Below are positions 34,858 through 45,660 of a stretch of 64,000 nucleotides of DNA, in pieces. Position 1 is the stretch's first letter. The number at the start of each line of letters is the position of its first letter. Source of the DNA: Stereocaulon alpinum. Its lineage: Eukaryota; Ascomycota; Lecanoromycetes; Lecanorales; Stereocaulaceae. Made by a program: the position numbers and the translations under genes. The stretch is taken from the NCBI GenBank assembly GCA_018257865.1, contig JAEUBA010000009.1:496001-560000 (forward strand). The letters run 5' to 3'. Under the pieces are notes generated by a model. It was not told where the DNA came from and did not search any database. It worked only from the letters and a program-made list of their open reading frames with translations.

Positions 34858-36252
34858 ATGGACGTTGGCGCAGGCGCTTTCTTCCAGAAGACATTTTACA
34901 GATTCCTCGGCCTTCCGCGAATAGTCAGTGGGCTGCTTCGTGGCTCAAGAGTACCTTTACGAAGATCTCTAGAGGATGGCCTGGGTGAAGGACCGTTCAA
35001 CAAAGATCCTAAAGAATTCTGTGAAGAGCGAAGACAGAGCAACTCCGGTCAGCCTGCTCCTAACAGAACACTTACGGTATGTTCCCCTCAGGATAATAGG
35101 ACCGAAGTCGTCAAGGAGCCGGGACAGGAATTCTCAGAAAATGATGAAATTCCATATGCGGAGGGGCCAAGTCGAAGTGTTTTGCACGACGATGGCCCCA
35201 AAGACTACCTGGCCTTGCTGCTCACTGAGGATATGGTATCAAAGATACGCAGCGCGGGCAAAGAACGCAGAGCCTTAGAGCAGGTGGAGAGACTGGCGCA
35301 GGATGCTGATCTGGAACTCAAAGATGCGGAGATTCAGGTTGGTACCTTCCACCTCGTCCTCAAACAAGCCCGAGATGAGGACGAAACCCGAAAATTCGAG
35401 CTAGAGCAGAAAGGGTATGAAAAGAGATTGGGCAGAGCCCGTCGGCGATGGGAAGCAATTGATAAGGAGCTTGACTCCCTCAAACTCAACGAGAAGCGTT
35501 CCAGGAGTCAGCTACAGGATGTGCTCGAGCATATCCTGGAACACGCAGGTCTGGTGGACCTAGTGAGCCTGGAGCCTCAGCATATCGACGAGCAGACGCT
35601 CTCCGAATGTAACTCCAGCGTTTCGGTAAAAAGTGAAAGCACAGCACCAAGTTGCGGGGAGCTTCTTCGTCGAACGGTCCATGAAGAGTTTACAAATGCG
35701 AAGTGGGCATACGTTGAAGCTGAGAGGAACTTCGATGATCGACAATACTACTATGAAGATCAGCTTCAGCAGTATAGAAAGTATGCGGAAGGGCGCCAGG
35801 CTTCTGTGACTCGGACAGCGTTCGACGGCGATCTTTTCGTTGAAATAAATCAATTGACCAGGAATTTTATTGGGGCTGAGGATCGATTGAATGCTGCTCG
35901 AGCTCACGCAAGAGCACTTGGACTACCTGATCAATGGGAACAAATGCTCAACGGTATCATTGACCTAGGACCGGACGGATACAGAGAAAGCGAAGAGGCA
36001 GCTGTAATCGCTACAGTTGATCGAGACCGCATTGAGAAGTGGTCGCAAGACGTCAGTGATTCTCAAGATTTGCCCGACCTTGACGCCTGCAAAGACACGG
36101 ATATCGACGAGTGGGATGCGGGATCTGTTGGTGCGTCTGATAGTTGCAGCGTAGTCGATTACATGGGTTATAGACCGAAGATCGCCGAATGGCAAGAATC
36201 CTGTAGAGTACTCAGGGACCAGCAAACAGAAGGGACGCAGGCTGCGATCTGA
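34858..36252 (+). CDS. coiled-coil family protein, array copy P5 (464 aa)
   Basis: A single exon from the ATG at 34858. The N-terminus (MDVGAGAFFQKTFYRFLGLP) is amphipathic. Next come AEGPSRSVLHDDGPKDYLAL and LLTEDM (~116-126), a long coiled coil (QKGYEKRLGRARRRWEAIDK), and CGELLRRTVHEEFTNAKWAY. Then VTRTAFDGDL, LNAARAHARALGLPDQWEQM, GPDGYRESEEAAVIATVDRD, RIEKW (~388) and DIDEWDAGSVGASDSCSVVD lead to KIAEWQESCRVLRD. The open frame and close match to P2 suggest a functional copy. It is the last unit; the transposon island starts 478 bp downstream. The function is unknown. Confidence 0.72.
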   Translation: MDVGAGAFFQKTFYRFLGLPRIVSGLLRGSRVPLRRSLEDGLGEGPFNKDPKEFCEERRQSNSGQPAPNRTLTVCSPQDNRTEVVKEPGQEFSENDEIPYAEGPSRSVLHDDGPKDYLALLLTEDMVSKIRSAGKERRALEQVERLAQDADLELKDAEIQVGTFHLVLKQARDEDETRKFELEQKGYEKRLGRARRRWEAIDKELDSLKLNEKRSRSQLQDVLEHILEHAGLVDLVSLEPQHIDEQTLSECNSSVSVKSESTAPSCGELLRRTVHEEFTNAKWAYVEAERNFDDRQYYYEDQLQQYRKYAEGRQASVTRTAFDGDLFVEINQLTRNFIGAEDRLNAARAHARALGLPDQWEQMLNGIIDLGPDGYRESEEAAVIATVDRDRIEKWSQDVSDSQDLPDLDACKDTDIDEWDAGSVGASDSCSVVDYMGYRPKIAEWQESCRVLRDQQTEGTQAAI

Positions 36253-36725
36253 GGCAAAGGTTTCCACTCAGGTCTTATTAGACGACATACATCACACTGG
36301 GAGGATCGTTGAACAGGGACCTCAATGTCAGCAGGCACTCATGAATTATTATTTCCCGATCAAGTGGTTTTCTTTGAGTCATTCCAATAGCTGTTCTCAA
36401 TTTCTTACTGGATGCTGACATCGAACTTTTCCACACCATGTTCTTCAGCCAGTTTTCACGTTTGTGACCAGTATCTATGACCACCGTCTAGGCTTAGGTA
36501 GGCTCTCGCTCGGCCAACGCGAATAGTCCACGAATCTGAGCGTGTGGACCCTCACCGTGTTGAACATAAGAGTCTCGCTGGAAAAGATTCAAAGTAGCTT
36601 ATCAGTTATCCTAATGCAAAAAGTGTGTAGAACGAAAGCAAGAAGAACTTAGGCGAGAATGACGCGTCAAGAAGGGTTGCTCCTAGACCAAGCCGTATAT
36701 GTAAACCACGCTAGTTGTTTCTTAC
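36253..36725. other. flank between the array and the transposon island
   Basis: Base composition is ordinary up to the target-site duplication at 36726. No gene was seen. Confidence 0.5.
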
Positions 36726-36730
36726 ACAGC
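36726..36730. repeat. target-site duplication ACAGC (left) of the outer element
   Basis: ACAGC directly abuts the left inverted repeat and recurs at 48979-48983 directly after the right one. Confidence 0.8.
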
Positions 36731-36845
36731 TACGGTGTGCCGCAATGGGCAAGTGGTCACATCAAATATTTTCAACTTTAAATTTGAAAACCTACCCCAC
36801 CACATTTGTAATTATTAATAATCCAGTAACTATACCACTACCAGC
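36731..36845 (+). repeat. left terminal inverted repeat
   Basis: About 115 bp, matching the reverse complement of 48864-48978. The mismatches I see are all C/T or G/A transitions, as RIP would produce. Confidence 0.85.
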
Positions 36846-36849
36846 GATC

Positions 36850-38326
36850 CAATTATCTACAGCGCCTATAATATAGCTTATCTAATAGTACTCTATCGAA
36901 TTACTACCTCTTATCCTTATAGCGCTGCGTATAATTAACCTAAACTCCTACTAAGAATAGATCCTTAATACCTATAATAGGGGTACTACTGCGGGGGATA
37001 TCCTTATTAAATTACGTAAGTACTACCCTATAGTTAGTTTAAAGATACTATAAAGATACCTAACTAGTTAGGGCGCGAAGAAATATATTATATATAAGTA
37101 TCTAAACCCTTAACTCTGCGACTTAATAATTACCTTCCTCTTCTATAAGCGCCTAGTAACTAATTAAGAGATAAGAGTTAAGTTAGAAGCTATAGGAATA
37201 CCTATATAACCTAAATTACTTTAGTAAATTAGGATTAAGCTAGGTTACCAGCGGAGGCGTAAGATTAAATAAGGATAATTTTAAGATAATAAGATAATTC
37301 GTATTATATAGGAGTACCTAGCTGGTAGCTTTATTACTAACTTTAGCTTTATATACCTCTATACCTACTTCTAACGTAAGGGGATCGCTATTTCTAGGTA
37401 TAATTTAATATATAGAATAAGACTAGTTAATCTAGAAGGCGTCTAGCGAAGATTAGAGAAGAAATAATATAGGTATTAAAAATATACTATACTAAGACCT
37501 AACGTAATCTAGTCTATTAATACGTATTATAAGCTAGAGTTCTTTAGCGTCTAAATCTACGCTATAATTAACGCCTATTCTTATAAAATTCTATAGATCT
37601 ATATTAGAGTCTCAGCTTATATAGTAATTAGTATAGTAAAGTAATATTTAGACTATTTAGCGGAGGTAAAAACTATACCTAATATAATCTAGTTTAACTA
37701 GGGGATAGAGACTATTCTTATTATAAACGCTTACTAGTAGTTATATTATATATAAGAGGACTATACTAAGGACCTAAAACCTTTTAAGAAGTATTAGATA
37801 TTTAGGAAGAGTACCGTAAACTAAAGAATTAAGGCTTAGTAGATATATCTATAGTCTTCTATACTATACCGCTAGGTACTCTTCTTTAATATCGCGTAAG
37901 AAGAAGGATATTATTAATATAATAGGCTTTATAATTATCTAGCTTGCTACGCCGTCTATATATACTTAATTCGTAAAGAAGCCTTCGAATTTATAGAGAA
38001 CTAGAATTCCTATAAGATTCGTACTTAAAAGAACCGTCCTTATATAGTCTCCGGTAAGCCTTAGTATCTCTATAAGTTCCCTAAACCTCCAGCAGAGAAG
38101 TGCGCTAGTATACCTAATCTAAAGCTTATTAAAAAGCTGAGGGCGGAATTCTGAGCCTATAATATAGACGAATATTTACCGCTAGTAACTAAGGAGTAGT
38201 ACTACTAAAAAGCTCTAAAGCTTAGATATAACTTAGATACGCTAAAGGCTTCTAATATCCTTACTACTAGAATAGGGTAGCGACTATATAGTCCCGTCTA
38301 TATAAAGCTTAGGGAGGTGATTCGCT
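36850..38326 (+). pseudogene. DDE integrase remnant (5' part), rva_4-like
   Basis: Reading + strand triplets in register with 37501 gives one frame in which most stops are TAG/TAA expected from CAG/CAA/TGG by RIP. The DDE triad is visible as its RIP products. The first Asp (SIxxYYKLEFF) is now AAT at 37519. The second (in the SDRGTET-like motif) is AAC at 37696. The Glu (STxNxRIxA motif) is AAG at 37831. IYLIRKEAFEFIEN and PYIVSGKPxYLYKFPKPP follow. This matches fungal integrase-core proteins (rva_4 type, family name recalled). The 5' start is not fixed. The gene is cut by the Gypsy insertion after LREVIR and resumes at 45303. Confidence 0.6.
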
Positions 38327-38331
38327 AATAT
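38327..38331. repeat. target-site duplication AATAT (left) of the Gypsy element
   Basis: AATAT precedes the left LTR and follows the right LTR (45298-45302). Confidence 0.85.
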
Positions 38332-38580
38332 TGTAAAGGCTAGCGACGCCGGCTCTAAGCTGGCGCACTAAGGTATAAGAGACGTAAAGTTACTAGATTC
38401 AGGTATTAAGCAATAGATATAATCATATTACTTAGTAGTTAAGTAGTAGCAGAACTAATTTCTAAAGATCCCTAAAATACGGGGGAGTCCTAGGTAGTAA
38501 TACTATTACTAAGCCCCTAGACCCTAATTAATATTATTACGTTAGCGTAGCTATAACGCGTATACGCTTAAGGGTTAATA
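38332..38580 (-). repeat. LTR (3' LTR in coding orientation)
   Basis: 249 bp. Differs from the 45049-45297 copy only by transitions that I can see, and its CA end is mutated to TA. Confidence 0.9.
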
Positions 38581-39097
38581 GTATCCTCCCCTCTAAGCCC
38601 TAATCCCTAGGTACTAAAGTATATAGAATAGACTACTTATTAAAAACCCTTCAAACCTAGTAGGAAACGTAAGGGAAAAGAGTTAACCTAAAGGCGACGT
38701 TATTAAGGCGGCGCCTTATATATATAGAATATTATCTAACTATAATAACGCCCAAATCTATTATAACATAAAAAGAATACGTAGCAGGCGTAGTAGTAAC
38801 GCGTAGTTATTAATAAATATAATTAATTACCAGCTGTATTAGCGGGTAACAGCTACGTTATCGTATTATTAGTTATTATTATTTTGAATAGCTTTAACGT
38901 GTAGCGACGTCGTAGCGACGACGACCTACGGGTATATAAATAATAACTTTCCCCCTAACTTCTCTCTCTTTATAACTCCTAATATAACTCGTGCGTTCCC
39001 TAACATTAGCGTGCCTATATCGCAATTAATATTACTAATATAGTTGACAGTTCTTCTCGTTATAATAATATCTAAATATTCTCTTAAGATCGTATAT

Positions 39098-39300
39098 CGC
39101 TATCGCGTAATCAGCGTATATTATTAGCTGCTAATATATTACTTATAGGTATAACTTATATATACACTTAATATTATACGTCGCTATCGCGTAACCAGCG
39201 TATATTATTAGCTACTAACACATTACTTACAGATATAATATATATATACACTTAATATTATACGTCGCTATCGCGTAACCGGCGCGTATTGCTAGCTGCT
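39098..39300. repeat. 84-bp tandem repeat, about 2.4 copies
   Basis: Units start at 39098, 39182 and 39266 with CGCTATCGCGTAAYCRGCG. They lie in the 3' untranslated part of the Gypsy element, downstream of the chromodomain. Confidence 0.85.
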
Positions 39301-39339
39301 AATACTTATAGACTATATTATTAATATACCTTTACCCTA

Positions 39340-39870
39340 TAGGACTTATTTCTATATAGGGAATAACGATTATAATCGTAGCGACGCTCCTCCCTATTAA
39401 CGTTATAAGGATAGCTACTATAGGCTTAATCGTTATTATAAGGTATATTATTCTAATAGCTCTACTACGTCGCCTCCTAATATATCTAGATCCTAAAGCC
39501 GTTTCGTCGGTCTATACAGCGATCAGTACGGCGTTATAAGCGCGAAGGCTAGACTTATTAAGTACAACGTAAGCGCAAGAAAATCGGGAAGCGTATTACC
39601 TAATAGCGAAAAACGTAAGGCTAAACTATAGTAACGAATAGGGTAGCTCCTATAATAATTACTAATCTCTAATAGGAACTTACGGCGGTGAGATAGTAGG
39701 TTATAGAACTTAAGTAAACTATCGCTAACTAGCAGTTTAAGTTAGGAACCCTCTAATAAATAATTACTAAATATACTAAGGAGATAGAGAGTCTCTAGTA
39801 ATATATTAAGCTCTTAGAGGAGTAATTATACTACTATATATTAGCGTAGAGACGGCGTTAGGATATTTAT
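39340..39870 (+). pseudogene. possible antisense accessory ORF of the Gypsy element
   Basis: A + strand frame, opposite to gag-pol, reads as a basic Ser/Arg/Tyr-rich protein (YNRSDAPPY, SSTTSPPNISRS, SRFVGLYSDQYGVISAKARL) with RIP-type stops. Extra ORFs near the 3' LTR are known in some fungal Gypsy elements. It could equally be another small insertion. Confidence 0.3.
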
Positions 39871-40149
39871 TTATTTTTTCCTTCTTCTTTTCTTCTACTA
39901 ATATTTAGTAGCGCACCTGTATACGTCGTCTTACTAATATAAGATAGATATTCAGCTAGTAATTAATTTAATCTCTTCTTTATTCTACTAAGGTATAAGT
40001 AAGTAAGTATAATAATTATAGAGGAGTATACTTATAGTATAAGACTATTCACCTATAAGGTTTATAATTATTATAACTTATATTATCGCCGCCGCTTACT
40101 CGCCGCCGTCGGTAGTATTTAAAGAACTAGAGACTATATACGCTTACTA

Positions 40150-40340
40150 ACTATCTACTTATTAAAGGCTTAAGTTAAATTATAGGTATCCTTAAGCTCT
40201 TTATCTAGTAACTACTAGTTATATTCTTTACCCCAGCTAGTCTATTTAACCTTATACTAGATACCTTACTTATCTTAAACCTTATCTATAATTTCTTTAA
40301 CCTCCTATATCTTATTATTATTAATAAGTTTAGGGGCTTA
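40150..40340 (-). pseudogene. chromodomain remnant
   Basis: The minus-strand frame gives EVKEIIDKV, YKVK-TSWGKEYN and ELKDTYNLT with TAG/TAA where Trp/Gln are expected. This is the EVExILDxR...YLVKWxGY...NTWEP chromodomain pattern. It marks the element as a chromovirus-like Gypsy that targets heterochromatin. Confidence 0.6.
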
Positions 40341-41279
40341 TATAAAGTTCGCTGATATTATATCGCCGTCGCGAAGGTAGTATAGTTCTAATAATAAGAT
40401 ATAAAAAGTATTATAGATTCTATAAGTTTACGGTAGTAGAAGGTAGTAAGCCTACGCTCCTACTTTATTAGTAATCCTAAAAGGCCCTATAAATTTATAA
40501 GATAACTTTTTACTTAGGCGTTTTTACTTAAGATTCTTAGTTAATAGTATTACTAGATCTCCGACCTTATAGCTTTAAGGCTTATAATTCTTATTATACT
40601 ACTTAGCTTAAGACTCTCTAGCGCGCTATAGGTATTCCGCAGCTTCGTCTCTTAATACTTATAGTAATCTAATCCTCTTATTTATAGTAGGTATCCTCCC
40701 CTTAAGGGACTCGTCCTTAAGCTCCTAACGAAGTTTAGGGTGATATCTATATATTAAGTAGAACAGCGTCGTTCTAATAGAGGAATAAAGACTATTTATA
40801 TATACGAATTCTGCTATTAGCAGCTGTTTCGCCTAAGTAGTCTACTTATTATTAGTAAAGACTCGTAAGTAGTACTCTAGCACCTAATTCTAGCGTTCCG
40901 TTTAACTATTAGTTTAAGGATAAAAGGCGGTACTTAGGCGGTACTTAATCTTAGAGTAAAAATAAATAGCTGACTAGAAGGCGCTAGTAAATACTAAGCC
41001 TCTATCGCTAATAATACTATTAGGTATATTATAATAATATACTACCTTAGTATAAAAAACATCCGCCAGCTTAGCGGCGTCGATTATAGTAGTAGTAGGT
41101 ATATACCTTACTATCTTCGTAAATTAATTAATAATTACTAGAATAGCGTTATAGACCATATTCTTATATTTACTTAAAGGTAGACCTATAATAAAGTCTA
41201 TTAAGAGCTCCTTCTATAGCTTATTAGTAATAGAAAGCGAACTTAGTTCGCTATAGAGGTAATAGCGGGGAGCCTTAGT

Positions 41280-41420
41280 TCTTTAGTAAATATTATAAGT
41301 CTTAATATACTTATTAACCTACTTAGAACTCCTATACTAAAAGTATTTATAGGTAAGTAACTTATATATCTTTTTAGCGCTAAAGTACCCTGCTAGGGGA
41401 TTATTATAGTATTTACTAAT
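41280..41420 (-). pseudogene. retrotransposon integrase zinc-binding region remnant
   Basis: The minus-strand frame reads NNPLAGYFSAKKIYKLLTYK, then YIKTYNIY. This is the HxxPxAGHxGxxKTxxxLxxxYxWP…CxxCQR integrase HHCC region with His and Cys turned to Asn, Tyr or stop by RIP. Confidence 0.65.
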
Positions 41421-42559
41421 AAGTTCTTCCCTTAAGGCTTCGTCTCTAAGGATATATAGGCGGTTATTATTTCTTAATAAACCTTTTAGGTCTAAAGCCT
41501 ATACCTTACTTTAGAGACGGCGCTGCGACGGCGTACCCTTATTTATAGAAAAGGATTTCGTCTAATTATTAGTAGCCTATAAGTCTTAAATTAAAGTCTT
41601 AATTAAATATTAAGGATCCTTATAAGCTGACTTAATAATACCTCTTATATCCTTTTAGGGAATAATAACTTAGAGGCCTATAATTTAAAACGCTAGCGAT
41701 ATTACTATAATAATTTCTTTACCTTCCTTATCTCTACCCTAAAGTGCGAGTTTATTCTGTAACGTTAGTAATAACTTAGTGTTCAGCGGGGAACTTCCTT
41801 TATAATTAAGGCGTTATAATAGCGGATCCGCAGGATTCGTTTTTCTAGTATAATAAGTAATTTCGAAATTAAAAGTAGCGAGCGTTAGCGCCTATCTAGC
41901 TTACTAAGAATTTAATTACTTCTACTTTATAAAGCCTTTAAGATTATTATAATTAGTAAGAACCTTAATAGTAAACGGGCTACCTTCTAAGTAATACCGC
42001 TACTATTTTATTACCGCTACTATAGCGAGCAATTCTTAGTTATAAACCTTATAATTCTACTCCGTAGGAATTATCTTTTAGGACTAAAAGGTAATTAGGT
42101 ACTAGTAGCTATTATTATCCGGCTACGTAAGTACTGCTATAATAGTAAAGTTAGAGGTATTAGTTTCTATACGTAACTTTACTTCTAGGTTAAAGTAGCG
42201 GAGAAACGGCGTACTAGAAAAGATATCCTAAAGCTTTTAAAAAGTACCTTTAGTACTATTATTCTACTAAAGTTAACCTACCTTTTTCCTATCCTTACTA
42301 CCTTTAAGTAAGTCGGTTAGAGGCGTAGTAATAGTAGCGTAATTATAAATAAACCGCTAGTAGAAATTTATAAAGCCTAAAAAGACTTATATATCTTAAA
42401 AGGTCTCTAGCTTAGGCTATTCCCTAATTATCGTTACGCGTTCCTAATCTATTACTACGCTATTAGTAGATATAATAAATCTAAGAAATTTAACCCGTTC
42501 AGTACTAAACTAACACTTCTTTAGGTTAGCGAAAAGCGAGAACTAATATAATTATTCTA

Positions 42560-42990
42560 ATACTTACTAAATATACCGCTAGTAGTCCGCTAGGTTCGCG
42601 CTATAAATTAAGATATTATTAAGATAAATAATATATAAAATATTAATAAGCCCTATAAGAGCCCTATTAATATACGCTTAAAACGTCGCTAGGGCGTTAG
42701 CGAGCCTAAAAGATATAACTAAGTATTTAAAGTAGCTATAGCGGGTATGGAACGCAGTCTTCTACTTATCACCTTCTTTAATTTAGATTCTATAATAGGT
42801 ATCCTTTAAGTCTAACTTAGTAAACTTTTTAGCTCCGTATAGGCGGTCTAATATCTTAGTAATTAGAGGTAATAGGTATTAATTTTTAATAGTTACCGTA
42901 TTCAACCCCTAATAATTAATATAAAGACGTAGCCTACTATCCTTCTTTAATATAAAGAGGATAGGTGCTCCGGCTAAAGAAACTAAACAG
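42560..42990 (-). pseudogene. Ty3/Gypsy reverse transcriptase remnant
   Basis: The minus-strand frame shows APILFIKKDSRLRLYINY, KFTKLDLKDTYYRI, KTAFHTRYSYFKYLVISFRL and a catalytic box YLNNILIYS, where YxDD has become YLNN. The conserved order and wording identify Gypsy RT. The catalytic Asp losses are RIP-type (GAT to AAT). Confidence 0.85.
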
Positions 42991-43789
42991 CGTATCTAGC
43001 CTTTTATAAGCGTATTATTAAAATAGCGCCGCAGCTCCGCTAGCTTAGATTAAGATAGGTTATAGAGAGGCCTATAAAGCGGCTCCTTACTATCCTTAAT
43101 ATTAATTATATAGTCGCCTTCCTTTAATAAGGGTAAGATTCTAGCTTTCTTATTTAAGAAGATATTAGAGAACTCTAGTAGTTCCTTTAGAATCTATTTT
43201 AGGCTTCCTCTATCTAAGTAATTAGTCGCTATAGCGGCGTATATAATTATATAAACTTTAGGCTCCTTCTTAAGGTAATAGCTAAAGATAGTAGGCTCGT
43301 TAACCTAAAACTTTTTAGTATTAACCTTAAACCGCTACTACTCCGCTAAAGGATTAAGTAAAATCTTTATTTACTTTAACCCTAGTATACTAACTATAAT
43401 ATTAGGACCCTTAAGATTAATAGTATAGAAAAGTATACTATACTCCTTACCGCAGCCCTAGCTATTAATAAGTATATACTTAAATTAATAGGTATTATAG
43501 ACGTATATACTAGAGCTACTTAAAGCTTCTAGTAGTAGTAAGTTAGTAGTAGAAGGTAGTAGGTCCTATTAAACTATAAACTTCTAGGAGATTAAATTAA
43601 GCTACGATCTAGTATCTAGTAAAGTAGTAACCTACTACGGGCTAGTATTAAGTATTATCTAACCCTTAGTTAGGATAGAAGGACTTACCTCTACTTTTTA
43701 GGTTTCTTCCCCTGCTTCTAAGGCGGTTACGGGGGCTAATTATTTTTTACTAATACTATACTAATACCGGTATAAGTTATAGGCTTATC

Positions 43790-43865
43790 GCGATTAGGAT
43801 AATTTAGGCTTATATAGCCTAGCTTTCCGTAATAATAGTAGATAAGCTTAGTTACTAAATCTAAA
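43790..43865 (-). pseudogene. gag zinc-knuckle remnant
   Basis: The minus-strand frame reads CYYYGKLGYISLNYPN, a CCHC knuckle (CxxCGKxGHxxxxC) with Cys/His changed to Tyr by RIP. Confidence 0.6.
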
Positions 43866-45048
43866 TTAGTCTTCCGCTTTAGACTCCTTAAACGAGATTT
43901 ATTTCGCGCTAACTATAAGCTATTAACCCTTAGGCCTAGCCTATTAGGCTTAGAAATCCGTTATTCTAATAGGCGGCTCCCTTATAACTTAGAGGCCCTA
44001 TAGTTAGATAATTTCCTATAAGTACTTAAGCCGCCGCCTCTATAACACTTACGCCCTATAGTATTCTCTTATATAATAGCTTAAGTAATAATATTATCCC
44101 TATTATTAGATATCTTACCTATACTTAAGATTTTATTCTTCAGCTCCGGTCTCAGCTTAGCTAGGAAAAGGTTAGCTTTAAGCTTTAGGGCTATAAGCGG
44201 TAGGTTAGCTTCTAACTCCTTTAGGTAGGCCTTAAATATAGTAACTTTCTAGTTAGAACGTTACTTTACCTCCTTAAACCTTTCGTAGGCGAGGAGACGG
44301 CGGTTGATAGGATCTATAACTAAATTATATAGGAATTACTTAAAGAATTCGAACGTTATATTATCCTATCTATAGTCCTTTAGGTAGGTATTCTACTAGG
44401 AATTCGGGTTATCTTTTAAGGCGTCTATATAGTAGATTATCTTAGATAGTTCGGTAGTAAAGTACTCTAGACTCTTAAGAAACTTCTTCTCTAAGTTAGC
44501 GAACTAGCGTAAGTATTTACCCTCGCTAATTCCCTTATAGGGTTATATATTCTTAGGCCGAAAGCTTTTCGGTACTAGGGGTTTTTAGAGTTTAATAGGT
44601 AGGTTCGTAGGCGCGCTGAAGGCGGGCGTTATAAGACGTAAAGGAATCCTTTAGCTAGTAATATTAACTAATTATACTAATATAGCGGTAGTAGGATATT
44701 ATTCCTCCTCTTAAACTATCCCTATAGGTATTCTAATAGTACTCTACGACCTAGGGTATTAAATTATATCGTTTTTAGCTTCTAATACTGATAATTCGCG
44801 TAGTTACTTTAGGCGGCGATTCGTCGCTTAGGCTTCTTATAAGTATTACTTAAGATTAGCGTTATCTAAATTAGAGGTATCTAGCTAAGACTCTCCGTCG
44901 GTCCTATAGCTCTCTATAGGATCGTTATTATTATTGATATTATTAGGTTCTTTAGCGTTAGCAACGGTTATAGTAGTGCGACTGCGCGTCTAACCTAATA
45001 TTGCAGCAACTCCGGGCCTCTCCCTTAAAAAGGTAGAGAAATTAGAAC

Positions 45049-45297
45049 TATAAAGGCTAGCAACGCTGGCTCTAAGCTAGCGTACTAAGGTATAAGAGAC
45101 GTAAAGTTACTAGATTTAGGTATTAAGTAATAGATATAATTATATTACTTAGTAGTTAAGTAGTAGCAGAACTAATTTCTAAAGATCCCTAAAACACGGG
45201 GGAGTCCTAAGTAGTAATACTATTGCTAAGCCCCTAGACCCTAATTAATATTATTACGTTGGCGTAGCTATAACGCGCACACGCTTGAGGGTTAACA
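45049..45297 (-). repeat. LTR (5' LTR in coding orientation)
   Basis: 249 bp. Its TG start (on the + strand) is mutated to TA and its CA end is kept. Pairs with 38332-38580. Confidence 0.9.
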
Positions 45298-45302
45298 AAT
45301 AT
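45298..45302. repeat. target-site duplication AATAT (right) of the Gypsy element
   Basis: Identical to 38327-38331. Confidence 0.85.
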
Positions 45303-45660
45303 ATTATCTTAGGTATAGAACTAATCCTTACTAGTATAGAGACCCCTACTAGAGTAGGGTAGTAGCGACCTTCTTAGACTATAATAAATACGTTTTAGAA
45401 CGCTCGAAGGAATAAGGAGCCTAAGATATTTTAGAATTAGCTAGATAACGAGCTTATACCTAAGTCTAACGACGAGATCTATTCTAAGGCGGCGGATTTA
45501 TATACGGGGGGTAAGGAGGCTCTCTAAGATATACTAGAATAAGTTTTAGATATAAAAAGTATTATAATTAATTTTTTAGCTCTATTCCTTACGTAATTAC
45601 CTTAAGTAATAATATTAAGTAATAAAAAAATTATATATTTCTAAACGACTAATTAACTAA
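45303..45660 (+). pseudogene. DDE integrase remnant (3' part)
   Basis: If the Gypsy element and one AATAT copy are removed, the integrase frame runs straight through: LREVIRQY, then ILGIELILTSIETPTRVG, then IYSKAADLYTGGKEALQDIL. This continuity supports both the insertion boundaries and the integrase reading. RIP stops are present throughout. Confidence 0.6.

Larger units (their letters stand above)
38332..45297 (-). mobile_element. RIP-degraded Ty3/Gypsy chromovirus-like LTR retrotransposon
   Basis: A complete 6966 bp insertion: two 249 bp direct LTRs (TG...CA, with some ends mutated to TA), a 5 bp TSD, and coding on the minus strand. Order along the minus strand is gag with a zinc knuckle (43.79-43.87 kb), reverse transcriptase (about 42.99-42.56 kb), integrase zinc-binding HHCC region (41.28-41.42 kb) and chromodomain (40.15-40.34 kb). 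That is the Ty3/Gypsy order. A purine tract (AGAGGGGAGGA on the minus strand, 38584-38594) abuts the downstream LTR as a polypurine tract. All domains carry many RIP stops, so it cannot encode active proteins. Confidence 0.88.

Noticed and set aside
36731..36732. TA at the TIR end as a Tc1/mariner-type TSD
   Set aside because: TA is part of the shared repeat end on both sides. The ACAGC pair immediately outside is a better duplication, and the enzyme is an integrase, not a Tc1/pogo transposase.
38332..45297. Reading the LTR element on the + strand
   Set aside because: RT, zinc knuckle, integrase and chromodomain remnants all read on the minus strand in the correct order, and the polypurine tract fits that direction.
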